51,746 nucleotides of DNA from Flavobacteriaceae bacterium. Its GTDB lineage: Bacteria; Bacteroidota; Bacteroidia; Flavobacteriales; Flavobacteriaceae. The notes beneath the pieces were generated by a model that worked only from the letters and a program-made list of their open reading frames with translations, searched no databases and was not told the origin of the DNA. A program made the translations under genes and the position numbers. Positions 25,751-33,242 of the stretch are shown here, piece by piece (position 1 is the first letter of the stretch; every line of letters starts with the position of its first letter). The DNA lies in assembly GCA_947478365.1 (NCBI GenBank), contig CANJWG010000005.1, positions 1 through 51,746 on the forward strand. The letters run 5' to 3'.

Positions 25751-25820
25751 TTAGTTTTCAGTTGCAGTCGCATTTTTCAGCCAAAGAAAATCTGCCTACT
25801 TAGACTGTGACTGCTAACTA
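25751..25820 (-). repeat. Intergenic word array C, CAGT/ACTG inverted hexamer arms
   Basis: Between the SDR gene and parA. On the plus strand the left arm reads AGTTTT CAGTTG CAGTCG CATTTTT CAG (25753-25780). The right arm reads GACTGT GACTGC TAACTA (25803-25820). Reverse complemented, the right arm gives TAGTTA GCAGTC ACAGTC, matching the left arm. The right end includes the TAG stop codon of the SDR gene (25818-25820). In the direction of transcription the CAGT arm comes first and the ACTG arm second, as in array A. Confidence 0.65.
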
Positions 25821-26699
25821 TTTACTTCCTTTACTCTTAATCATCATCTCGAGCATATCCCACATTTCCTGCGGAATTTTTTCTAAGATATTGAATTGAC
25901 CAGCACCTTGCAACCATTCGCCACCATCAATTACAATAACTTCTCCATTGATATAGGCAGAGAAATCAGAAACCAAATAGGCAGCTAAATTGGCAAATTC
26001 CTGATGATCGCCCACACGCTTCAATGGAACTTTTTTAGACATATCAAATTTTTCGGCTAAATCGCCAGGCAGCAATCTGTCCCATGCGCCTTTGGTTGGA
26101 AATGGTCCGGGAGCAATGGCATTCATTCGGATGCCATATTTTGCCCATTCTACAGCCAAACTTCTTGTCATTGCCAAGACTCCGGCTTTTGCTGTAGCAC
26201 TAGGGACTACATATCCTGAACCTGTCCAAGCATAAGTTGTTACAATATTTAAGACGTTGCAATTGGTTTGTTTTTCGGCTATCCAATGTTTTCCGAAAGC
26301 TAGTGTGCAGTTTTTGGAACCTTTTAAAACAATATCAATGATAGTGTCAAAAGCATTTGCTGACAATCTTTCAGTAGGAGAGATGAAGTTTCCTGCAGCA
26401 TTGTTGAGCAATACATCAACTTTGCCAAAGGTTTTCAATACTTCAGCTAGCATCGCTTCTACTTGGTCATAATGGCGAACATCACATTGTATAGGCAGAC
26501 ATTTAGCTCCGGTTTCTATTTCAAGTTCTGCTGCGGTGGTCTTTAGTTTTTCTAAATCGCGGGAAGTAATAGCAACTTTGGCGCCTAACTCTAAGAAATA
26601 TTTGGTCATAGCTTTGCCTAAACCGCTTCCGCCGCCGGTTACTACAATTACTTTGTTGGATAATGCATTATCACGAAGCATTTTTGCTGAAAAATTCAT
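25818..26699 (-). CDS. SDR oxidoreductase, 2,4-dienoyl-CoA reductase-like
   Basis: A 293-residue short-chain dehydrogenase/reductase. The NADP(H)-binding TGGGSGLG (about residues 21-28) and the NNAAGNF segment identify the family. The 2,4-dienoyl-CoA reductase-like features are the LLNNAAGNFISPTERLS block, a tyrosine at TTYAW in place of the usual YxxxK context, and SATAKAGVLAMTRSLAVEWA. Members use acyl-CoA or related enoyl thioesters in fatty acid degradation or synthesis. It lies downstream of an aminotransferase gene, 24 bp away, and before parA. The substrate is not proven. Its stop lies in array C. Confidence 0.8.
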   Translation of the reverse strand: MNFSAKMLRDNALSNKVIVVTGGGSGLGKAMTKYFLELGAKVAITSRDLEKLKTTAAELEIETGAKCLPIQCDVRHYDQVEAMLAEVLKTFGKVDVLLNNAAGNFISPTERLSANAFDTIIDIVLKGSKNCTLAFGKHWIAEKQTNCNVLNIVTTYAWTGSGYVVPSATAKAGVLAMTRSLAVEWAKYGIRMNAIAPGPFPTKGAWDRLLPGDLAEKFDMSKKVPLKRVGDHQEFANLAAYLVSDFSAYINGEVIVIDGGEWLQGAGQFNILEKIPQEMWDMLEMMIKSKGSK

Positions 26700-26723
26700 A
26701 TGATTTATTTTATGTATTTAAAA

Positions 26724-27851
26724 TTATAATTTGAGTAGTCTTTCTGCAGCCCGTAAAAGTGTTTCATCATCTTTGGCAAAACATAAACGGATGCATTTAA
26801 TATCTGTACCATTGGCATAGAAAGGTGAAATTGGAATGGTTGCCACACCAAATTCGGTGACTAATCGTTTGGTGAAAGCCAAATCATTTTCATTAGAAAT
26901 GTTAGCATAAGAAGCAACTTGAAAATAAGTGCCTTCGCAGGGTAGTAATTCTAGTTTGGTATCTTTCAATAAATCGCGAAAAAAATCTCTTTTCTGTTGG
27001 TAAAATTTCCCCAAACTATATACATCAACTATATCTAAGTACTCTGATATCGCTACTTGAGATAGGCTGTTTACACTAAAAACTAGAAACTGATGCACTT
27101 TTTTTATTTCTTTCATCAAATGTTCGGGAGCAATGACATACCCAATTTTCCAGCCAGTAATGTGAAACGATTTTCCAAAAGAAGAAACCGAAATACTACG
27201 ATTCCACAATTTTGGACGATGATGTATTGAAATATGTGCCTGTTCAAAAGTAATGTATTCATAAACTTCATCCGAAAGCACAAGCAGGTTAGGGTAGGAG
27301 TCAACAAGTTTTTCTAACTGATCAAAATCAGTTGAAGTCCATGTTTTTCCGGTTGGATTATGCGGATTATTAATGATGATTAGCTTAGTATTTTTATTTA
27401 TATGTAACCCTATTTTTTTCCAATTTGGTGTATAATCATGATTTAGCGAAACTCGAATTGGTTTGGCATTACTTAATAAAATAGGCGCTTCATAGCAATC
27501 ATAACTTGGATCAAGAATAATGACTTCTTCATTTGGATTAACTAAAGCCTGAATCGTAGCAAATATTCCTTGAGTGGCACCCGCAGTGATTAAGATTTCA
27601 TCTTTAGGATTTACTGTTCTTTTATAGGATTTTAGGGTAAGATTAGCAATCTTTTCTAAAAGTGGCGGAAAACCGCTCATAGGCATGTATTGATGATAGT
27701 TTTCGGTTGTCAACCGTGCTAAAATATCCTTTAATCGTTTGTCTACAGGAAAATTAGGAAAACCTTGTGAAAGATTGATTGCGTTAAATTCGGTCGCCAT
27801 TTGCGACATTACAGTAAAGATAGTTGTGCCAATATGCGGTAGTTTAGACAT
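26724..27851 (-). CDS. Pyridoxal-phosphate aminotransferase, methionine aminotransferase-like (YbdL)
   Basis: A 375-residue class I aminotransferase. The PLP lysine is in SVSSFGKSFHITGWKIGY, and NNPHNPTGKTW and LSDEVYEYITF are the other fold-type I landmarks. The N-terminus INLSQGFPNFPVDKRL matches methionine/kynurenine-type aminotransferases such as E. coli YbdL, which act on methionine, histidine and phenylalanine. It is upstream of the SDR gene, 24 bp away, and divergent from pyrR. A probable small peptide gene with a terminator lies just upstream, so this gene needs its own promoter, but I find only weak boxes. Confidence 0.88.
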   Translation of the reverse strand: MSKLPHIGTTIFTVMSQMATEFNAINLSQGFPNFPVDKRLKDILARLTTENYHQYMPMSGFPPLLEKIANLTLKSYKRTVNPKDEILITAGATQGIFATIQALVNPNEEVIILDPSYDCYEAPILLSNAKPIRVSLNHDYTPNWKKIGLHINKNTKLIIINNPHNPTGKTWTSTDFDQLEKLVDSYPNLLVLSDEVYEYITFEQAHISIHHRPKLWNRSISVSSFGKSFHITGWKIGYVIAPEHLMKEIKKVHQFLVFSVNSLSQVAISEYLDIVDVYSLGKFYQQKRDFFRDLLKDTKLELLPCEGTYFQVASYANISNENDLAFTKRLVTEFGVATIPISPFYANGTDIKCIRLCFAKDDETLLRAAERLLKL

Positions 27852-27877
27852 ATTTTTTATTAGGAATTTAAAAGTAC

Positions 27878-27909
27878 AAAAAAAAGCACTTCAATCGTTA
27901 AGTGTTTTT
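27878..27909 (-). terminator. Intrinsic terminator after the 28-residue peptide gene
   Basis: Arms AAAAGCACTT (27882-27891) and AAGTGTTTTT (27900-27909) pair with one G-U, with an 8-base loop. On the minus strand the stem is followed by eight T residues (27878-27885). It starts at the stop codon of the peptide gene at 27898-27984 and lies 27 bp upstream of the aminotransferase ATG. Confidence 0.65.
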
Positions 27910-27984
27910 AATAGTTTTATTTGAAGTTTTTTTTAATCCGACAATTTCACTCAATTTTTTATAACTTGAAGAATTAAAACCCAT
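27898..27984 (-). CDS. Probable 28-residue basic peptide
   Basis: An ATG-to-TAA frame of 29 codons in the gap between pyrR and the aminotransferase gene. The peptide starts MGFNSSSYKKLSEIVGLKK and is Lys-, Ser- and Thr-rich, with an amphipathic SYKKLSEIVGLKK core that looks like a short helix. Eight lysines and one glutamate make it basic. Support for reality: it begins with ATG, has a protein-like composition, and its stop codon lies inside the loop base of an intrinsic terminator oriented with it, as for a monocistronic small gene. Against it: length alone is not significant, and no clear TAnnTTTG box was found upstream. Function unknown; a toxin, small regulator or ribosome-associated peptide cannot be distinguished. 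Confidence 0.4.
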   Translation of the reverse strand: MGFNSSSYKKLSEIVGLKKTSNKTIKNT

Positions 27985-28008
27985 CGATAAAATTATTTAT
28001 AATAAAAA

Positions 28009-28028
28009 AATACTTATTTGTAAGTATT
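28009..28028. other. Hairpin with adjoining A tract upstream of pyrR
   Basis: AATACTTA TTTG TAAGTATT is a perfect 8-bp stem with a 4-base loop. On the minus strand it is followed by a run of T residues, so it looks like a minus-strand terminator, yet no minus-strand gene ends here. It lies about 70 bp upstream of the pyrR -7 box. Confidence 0.35.
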
Positions 28029-28096
28029 AAAGTCATCAAAATTTTATCTTTTTATAATTCTTTAAATCATAATTAAATAACCTAATTCATAATTCT

Positions 28097-28104
28097 TATA
28101 TTTG
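28097..28104 (+). promoter_or_regulatory. Promoter -7 box upstream of pyrR
   Basis: TATATTTG matches TAnnTTTG and lies 19 bp before the pyrR ATG. The leader is too short for the long PyrR-binding attenuator known in Bacillus, so attenuation of that type is not supported here. Confidence 0.5.
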
Positions 28105-28123
28105 TATCCCAAACAACACTATC

Positions 28124-28657
28124 ATGAGTCAAAAAGTATTGCTCACTTCCAAAGAAGTCAATATCATACTCCATCGTTTGGCTTGTCAGTTGATCGAAAA
28201 TCACATTGATTTTTCTAAATCAGTTCTTATAGGTCTTCAACCTCGTGGAGTTTCTCTAGCAGAAAGGTTAAAGTCCATTTTAGAAACCGAATACAATATA
28301 AAAAATATTTCGCTTGGCTTTTTAGATATTACTTTTTTTCGAGATGATTTTCGCCGTGGAGAGAAGCAACTAGAGGCAAATAAAACCCAGATTGATTTTC
28401 TGGTTGAAGATAAAAAAGTTGTTTTTATTGACGATGTGCTCTTCACTGGAAGAAGTATTCGTGCTGCGTTAACTGCCATTCAATCCTTTGGAAGACCATC
28501 AGAAATCGAATTATTGGTTTTGATAGACAGGCGTTTCAGTCGTCATTTGCCAATACAACCTGATTATCGAGGTCGTCAGGTAGATGTGATTAATAATGAA
28601 AAAGTAAAAGTCTGCTGGAAGGAGAAGGATGGAGAAGATGCGGTATACTTGATTTAG
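28124..28657 (+). CDS. pyrR: Pyrimidine operon regulator / uracil phosphoribosyltransferase PyrR
   Basis: A 177-residue PyrR-type phosphoribosyltransferase. The PRPP-binding motif VVFIDDVLFTGRSIRAA is at about residues 102-118, with GLQPRGVSLAERL near 36-48 and LVLIDRRFSRHLPIQPDYRGR in the flexible region. In Gram-positive bacteria PyrR binds pyr mRNA and regulates by attenuation, with a weak UPRTase activity; in Bacteroidota the enzyme activity may be the main role. It pairs with pyrB across 70 bp filled by word arrays. The stop TAG (28655-28657) lies inside the first heptamer of the array. Confidence 0.93.
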   Translation: MSQKVLLTSKEVNIILHRLACQLIENHIDFSKSVLIGLQPRGVSLAERLKSILETEYNIKNISLGFLDITFFRDDFRRGEKQLEANKTQIDFLVEDKKVVFIDDVLFTGRSIRAALTAIQSFGRPSEIELLVLIDRRFSRHLPIQPDYRGRQVDVINNEKVKVCWKEKDGEDAVYLI

Positions 28658-28727
28658 GAATTAGGATTTAGGAATTAGGATTTAGGATTTAGGAATTAAA
28701 ACTATAAACAACAAACCACAAACTCAA
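28651..28727 (+). repeat. Intergenic word array G, two consecutive heptamer arrays
   Basis: The pyrR-pyrB gap is completely filled. First come seven in-phase heptamers of the type GAWTTAG at 28651-28698 (GATTTAG, GAATTAG, GATTTAG, GAATTAG, GATTTAG, GATTTAG, then GAATTA). After one base, four heptamers AACTATA, AACAACA, AACCACA and AACTCAA run from 28700 to 28727, directly up to the pyrB TTG start codon. The pyrR stop codon is in the first heptamer. The two arrays are not complementary. Confidence 0.75.
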
Positions 28728-29654
28728 TTGGAACTATCAGTCAATCATTTATTAGGAATAAAATATCTGAAAAAGCAGGATATCGATTTGATATTTGAAA
28801 CAGCTGATCATTTCAAAGAAGTTATTAATAGGCCTATTAAAAAAGTACCATCTCTTCGTGACATTACCATTGCCAACATCTTTTTCGAAAACAGTACGCG
28901 AACAAAACTTTCTTTTGAATTAGCCCAAAAAAGATTATCCGCCGATGTGATTAGTTTTTCGACAGCGCAGTCATCCGTTAAAAAAGGAGAAACGCTTATT
29001 GACACTGTAAATAATATCCTTTCGATGAAAGTAGATATGGTAGTTATGCGACATGCAAATCCAGGTGCAGCTTATTTCTTATCACAAAATGTAAAAGCAA
29101 GCATCATCAATGCAGGAGATGGAGCTCACGAACACCCAACACAAGCCTTATTGGACAGTTATTCTATCAAGGAAAGATTAGGTGAAGTAGGGGGTAAGAA
29201 AGTTGTAATTGTTGGAGATATTTTGCATTCGCGTGTGGCCTTGTCTAATATCTATGCTTTACAAATGCAGGGTGCAGAAGTAAAAGTTTGTGGCCCTAAA
29301 ACCTTAATTCCGAAACATATAGAAAGTCTTGGTGTAAATGTAGAACCAAACCTTAGAAAAGCATTGGAGTGGTGTGATGTGGCAAATATGCTTCGCGTTC
29401 AAAACGAAAGAATGGATTTGAATTATTTTCCTTCCACCCGAGAATATGCAAAACAATATGGAGTAGACAAAGAACTATTAGAATCTCTTTCTAAAGAAAT
29501 TGTAATTATGCATCCCGGACCAATAAATCGAGGTGTTGAAATTACATCTGACGTTGCTGACTCAAAACAATCAGTCATTTTAGACCAAGTTGAAAATGGT
29601 GTAGCCATACGAATGGCAGTCATTTATCTTTTGGCTTCTAAAATACAACTATAA
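28728..29654 (+). CDS. pyrB: Aspartate carbamoyltransferase catalytic subunit
   Basis: A 308-residue aspartate transcarbamylase catalytic chain, making N-carbamoyl-aspartate in pyrimidine synthesis. The carbamoyl-phosphate loop is NSTRTKLSFE (STRT), with HPTQALLDSYSI and MHPGPINRG as further conserved blocks. Length matches catalytic subunits, and no pyrI regulatory gene is adjacent. The start is a TTG at 28728; no ATG lies in frame closer to the expected N-terminus ELSVNHLLGIKYL. It follows pyrR as an operon-like pair. A bidirectional terminator follows immediately. Confidence 0.95.
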   Translation: MELSVNHLLGIKYLKKQDIDLIFETADHFKEVINRPIKKVPSLRDITIANIFFENSTRTKLSFELAQKRLSADVISFSTAQSSVKKGETLIDTVNNILSMKVDMVVMRHANPGAAYFLSQNVKASIINAGDGAHEHPTQALLDSYSIKERLGEVGGKKVVIVGDILHSRVALSNIYALQMQGAEVKVCGPKTLIPKHIESLGVNVEPNLRKALEWCDVANMLRVQNERMDLNYFPSTREYAKQYGVDKELLESLSKEIVIMHPGPINRGVEITSDVADSKQSVILDQVENGVAIRMAVIYLLASKIQL

Positions 29655-29684
29655 AAAATCCCGAACTAGTCGGGAATTTTTTTA
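29651..29684. terminator. Bidirectional terminator between pyrB and DUF349 gene
   Basis: TCCCGA (29659-29664) and TCGGGA (29670-29675) form a 6-bp stem with loop ACTAG. An A run precedes it and a T run follows it, so it can end transcripts on both strands. The T run overlaps the DUF349 stop codon. Confidence 0.85.
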
Positions 29685-31949
29685 TTCTGATTTGATACTT
29701 CTAAGTTGTTTTAGCTTTTCTTTCCAAGTCGCTAACTCTTCTTTTTGCTTCTCAATATTTTCCATTACTTCTTTTACCATTGGATTATCTGCCTTTGCTC
29801 TTGCAAAAAACTGAATGTTATTCTCCAATTGAAAAAGATTACTTTGTACTTCCTCAATTTTGCGCATTATAAATACTTTTTCGTTATCTAATTTTTTAGA
29901 ATTCTCTGCACCTGAAAGATTGTCTAAACGATTTGCATAACGCACCATTTCATTATCTTTTTTGCTTGAACTTAATTTTTCAAACAAAGCATCTAAGATT
30001 TTATTAAATTTTCCTTCGATGTGTCTGCGTGCAAAAGGAACTTTCCCGAAACTTTTCCAAGTTTCGATATGTGCTTTTATCGCATCCAAATCGGCTTTGT
30101 GTTCACCAATAAGTTCAAATGATTTTATGGTTTCTAAATATTCTTTTTTCTTGTCAAACGATTCAATCTCTTCGGCATTAGCTTCAGATTTCTGTTCTTT
30201 TAGTTTTTCAAAATATTCGTTACAAGCACCTCTAAATTCAGTCCATAGTTTATCTGAAAACTTCCTCGGTACATGACCAATCGTTTTCCATTCTTCTTGA
30301 ATTTGTTTGAATTGTGGCGTTGTAGCAGCAAAATTAGTGTTGTCTTTCAATTCAATTGCTTTTGCAACTAACGCTTGCTTTTTAGAAAGATTATCATTTT
30401 GGTCTTTCTTAATATCTTTATAGAAAGAGTTTTTCAATACGTTGAAACTTCTAACCGCATTTTTAAATTCTGTCCAGGTTTGGTCTGTCACTTCTGACGG
30501 AACTTTTCCGGCAGCGAAGAATTGATTTCGTAACGCTTCTACTTTTTCTATTTGACTTAACCAGAGAGCATGTGAGTTTACCTTCTCTTTTGCAAAAACT
30601 TCGATTTGGGCAATAATTTCTTTTTTCTTTTCTAGATTAATTGTTTCCAATTCTCGAAGTTTCTCAAATAAACCTTCGCGTTTGTCGTGCATTTGTTTAG
30701 TCAATTCACTAAATCTATTCCAAATTTCCTCACGGTTTTCTCTTGAAACAGGACCTATATCCTCTTTCCAGATTCGGTGTAAATCCTGTAATTCACGGAA
30801 TGCTTTATTGATATCTTCCTCTTTAACTAATTCTTCAACACGCTCTATAATTTTAAGCTTTTGAACCAAATTATGTTTCAAATCCAAATCACGGATTTCC
30901 CTATCTAGGTGAAGTACATCATAAAAATTTTCTAAATGAAAGTGATAATTATTCCATACATGGTTGTATTTGTCTTTCGGAATTGGCCCGGCTACTTTCC
31001 ATCGGTCACGAATGTCATTAAATTTCTTGAGGGTAACCGGAATACTATCCTGGTTGTGAATAAGATTTTTCAATTCGTCCACAATGGTCAATCTGTTTTC
31101 AAGATTTGCTTTTAGATTGTTTTGTAAACTTTGGAAATGATTATTTTTTTTGTCTCTGTACTGAGAATATAATTGGTCAAATTTAACTTTTAAAGGAAAA
31201 TGATAATGAAAATCATCGGTAGTATCTGGATTTTCAGCAAGGAATTCTTCTTTCTTTTCATCAATAAAATGATGGTATTTTGACAGGAATGATTTTTTTA
31301 GTTCTTCAACATGGTCTTTAACTGACATTAGTTTTTCTACTAAAACTAATTTGCCTATCTCATCAACCAATTGCTCCATTGACAAAGTATCGTAATCCTG
31401 CATTGGAATATCGTGGCGATCTTTCAATGTTTCATCTTCGCTTTCCTCTGCGTTAACTTCTTCAATGGCATTAATTACTGATTGATTGTCATTTTGCTGC
31501 ACCTGATCGATAATGCTCGAGTCAGTAACAAAAGCTTCATTAGCAACTTGCTCCTCGGTAAATTCAACTGTAGTTTCTTTTACTTCAGTTACAGCTTTTG
31601 GTTTAGTTTTTTTTACTTTAGGTACAATTGTCTCTTCAACAAGTGCTTCTGTTTCTGCAGCTACTTCAAGTTCGTCTTCAGTAAGAGGTTCAGTTAAAAT
31701 GGCTGCTTTATCTTCAAATACTTCATTATCCTGTTTTTCAACAGTAGCTTCAACTTCTGAGTCAGATTCTATAACTTCTTTAGCAACAGGTTCTTCAAAA
31801 GCAACATATGTTTCTACATCTACTACATTTTCTGTTTCTTCTTGATTTTCAACAAGAATTTCTTGATTTTCAGCGATGGTCACTTCTTGTGATTCATCGT
31901 TTACACTTCCATCTGCTTCAAGCAGGTTATCATTCTTTTCTTCTAACAT
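29682..31949 (-). CDS. DUF349 domain protein
   Basis: A 755-residue protein. The first ~215 residues are acidic and of low complexity (Glu, Val, Thr-rich). The rest consists of several DUF349 repeats, helical units of about 70-80 residues; the WKxxGxVPR motif appears repeatedly (for example RWKAVGPI-like at DRWKVAGPIPKD, TIGHVPRKF, FGKVPFARRH). The C-terminus is charged and helical. The function of DUF349 proteins is not known to me. No signal peptide, so cytoplasmic. It is convergent with pyrB through a shared terminator. A TATCTTTC sequence (31987-31994, one mismatch to the -7 consensus) lies 38 bp upstream. Confidence 0.85.
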   Translation of the reverse strand: MLEEKNDNLLEADGSVNDESQEVTIAENQEILVENQEETENVVDVETYVAFEEPVAKEVIESDSEVEATVEKQDNEVFEDKAAILTEPLTEDELEVAAETEALVEETIVPKVKKTKPKAVTEVKETTVEFTEEQVANEAFVTDSSIIDQVQQNDNQSVINAIEEVNAEESEDETLKDRHDIPMQDYDTLSMEQLVDEIGKLVLVEKLMSVKDHVEELKKSFLSKYHHFIDEKKEEFLAENPDTTDDFHYHFPLKVKFDQLYSQYRDKKNNHFQSLQNNLKANLENRLTIVDELKNLIHNQDSIPVTLKKFNDIRDRWKVAGPIPKDKYNHVWNNYHFHLENFYDVLHLDREIRDLDLKHNLVQKLKIIERVEELVKEEDINKAFRELQDLHRIWKEDIGPVSRENREEIWNRFSELTKQMHDKREGLFEKLRELETINLEKKKEIIAQIEVFAKEKVNSHALWLSQIEKVEALRNQFFAAGKVPSEVTDQTWTEFKNAVRSFNVLKNSFYKDIKKDQNDNLSKKQALVAKAIELKDNTNFAATTPQFKQIQEEWKTIGHVPRKFSDKLWTEFRGACNEYFEKLKEQKSEANAEEIESFDKKKEYLETIKSFELIGEHKADLDAIKAHIETWKSFGKVPFARRHIEGKFNKILDALFEKLSSSKKDNEMVRYANRLDNLSGAENSKKLDNEKVFIMRKIEEVQSNLFQLENNIQFFARAKADNPMVKEVMENIEKQKEELATWKEKLKQLRSIKSE

Positions 31950-32077
31950 TTTGTAAAATGTTTTAAGGGTTATACATTTTGAGGGCGAAAGATACTAAAG
32001 AAGCACTAAAGTTCAAAGAAAATCAGTGTTTTCTATACAATTTTGGTGATGATCCGGGTGCTCTTTCGATTAAAAAC

Positions 32078-32109
32078 AAAAAAACGCTGTTGAATTTCAA
32101 CAGCGTTTT
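32078..32109 (-). terminator. Intrinsic terminator after endonuclease gene
   Basis: AAAACGCTGTTG (32081-32092) and CAACAGCGTTTT (32098-32109) form a perfect 12-bp stem with loop AATTT. On the minus strand it is followed by a T run. It is 22 bp beyond the endonuclease stop. Confidence 0.85.
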
Positions 32110-32130
32110 ACATTATATTGGGATTGAAAT

Positions 32131-33213
32131 CTAGTTAATCAATACTTTTTTAGTAATAGAATTTTTATCATATGATAATTTTAAGAAATAAAATCCTTTT
32201 GGCAAATTGCTGATAGTGTAGTTGTTATTTTCAAAAGCAGGTTTTTTGATTTGCTGTAAAACCTGACCGTTGATGGTAATAATATCAATTTCATCTAAAG
32301 TTATATCAGCAGAAATGTTTACAATATTTGAAGAAGGATTTGGGTAAATTGAAATAGCATTTCCTAAATCAAATGTTGGAGTATCCAAAAAAATAGCAGG
32401 CCATCTGTTTTGAGCCAAAGGTCCACCCCAAATTACTGTTGCCAAATAAGGATTATCAATAAAAGGATTTCTATTTCCTTGTGCATCTGAATTTGATGTA
32501 TTTCCATGATATGTATTTCGATTGTCTTCATAAAGGGATACTGGATCTTGTGCATTCCAGGTAAGGAATAAATCAATCATATCAGCATCGTTTGATACAG
32601 GATTTCCAACTCCCACATTTGAAGGTAAACATTGGGATCCATATCTTAAATACATATACATTATCATACGTGCTACATCACCCTTCCATTCATCTCCAGG
32701 ATACCAACCATCAGTAACATTAGTGGAGTGACCACTTCCGGCAGCAAATTTTGAATTTCCTCTTGTTGCATTTCTTTCAACATCACAAGAGCGTAAATGA
32801 TGTGCATCTTCTCCAGCATCACTAACTCCACTATCATCCAAAGCTGGTGTTCCTAAGCTTTTTGCATATACATGTTCTCTATTCCAATCCCCATTATTTG
32901 CTCCATTTATATTTTTGTTACGATGAAGATCATTGGTTGCATCACTATCGGTTCCATTTTCCCAACCATAAAGTAATAGAACATTATTAGAGTTAGTAGG
33001 GTCTAAATCGGTAATTTTAGTAGCATTCCAAACACCTGGAGTATAGGTTAACAAATTTGTATGTGTAACAGTTATTTTTGTTGCCAATGCATTTTTTAAG
33101 TTGGTTCCTGTTAAGGTCCAATTAAATCCATTGTAATATGGATCGGCAGGAGCACCATTTTGCGAAATAGCTATAGTAATGTTTAATAATAGAAGAGCAG
33201 TTATTTTTTTCAT
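32131..33213 (-). CDS. Secreted endonuclease I family nuclease with T9SS sorting domain
   Basis: A 360-residue extracellular nuclease of the EndA/Vvn type, which degrades DNA non-specifically. The signal peptide occupies about 1-18 (IAISQNGAP at the cleavage region). The catalytic domain (about 20-285) has NREHVYAKSLG with the general-base histidine and the DAHHLRSCDVERNATRGN metal-binding block. The C-terminal ~75 residues are a type IX secretion sorting domain of type A, with YPNPSSNIVNIS, and ending in GFYFLKLSYDKN. It is thus exported by Sec, then through the outer membrane by T9SS, possibly as a phosphate-, nitrogen- or DNA-scavenging enzyme. Two copies of a 15-bp unit lie around its start and the end of the upstream gene. 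Confidence 0.92.
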   Translation of the reverse strand: MKKITALLLLNITIAISQNGAPADPYYNGFNWTLTGTNLKNALATKITVTHTNLLTYTPGVWNATKITDLDPTNSNNVLLLYGWENGTDSDATNDLHRNKNINGANNGDWNREHVYAKSLGTPALDDSGVSDAGEDAHHLRSCDVERNATRGNSKFAAGSGHSTNVTDGWYPGDEWKGDVARMIMYMYLRYGSQCLPSNVGVGNPVSNDADMIDLFLTWNAQDPVSLYEDNRNTYHGNTSNSDAQGNRNPFIDNPYLATVIWGGPLAQNRWPAIFLDTPTFDLGNAISIYPNPSSNIVNISADITLDEIDIITINGQVLQQIKKPAFENNNYTISNLPKGFYFLKLSYDKNSITKKVLIN

Positions 33214-33242
33214 TTTTTATATTTCTTTTTTTTATATTTCTT
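33213..33242 (-). repeat. Tandem 15-bp duplication across the rsmB stop
   Basis: The minus-strand unit GAAATATAAAAAAA(A) occurs twice with a period of 15 bases (anchor bases at 33225 and 33240). The first copy includes the last two codons and TAA stop of the methyltransferase gene; the second fills the 18-bp gap up to the endonuclease ATG. Confidence 0.6.

Noticed and set aside
27852..28123. SAM riboswitch or PyrR attenuator upstream of the aminotransferase or pyrR genes
   Set aside because: The leader of pyrR is about 12-19 bases, too short, and no conserved riboswitch core could be recognised on the other strand.
29682..31949. Open frames opposite the DUF349 gene rich in Ser
   Set aside because: These are antisense shadows of a Glu-rich coding sequence; no start or ribosome context supports them.
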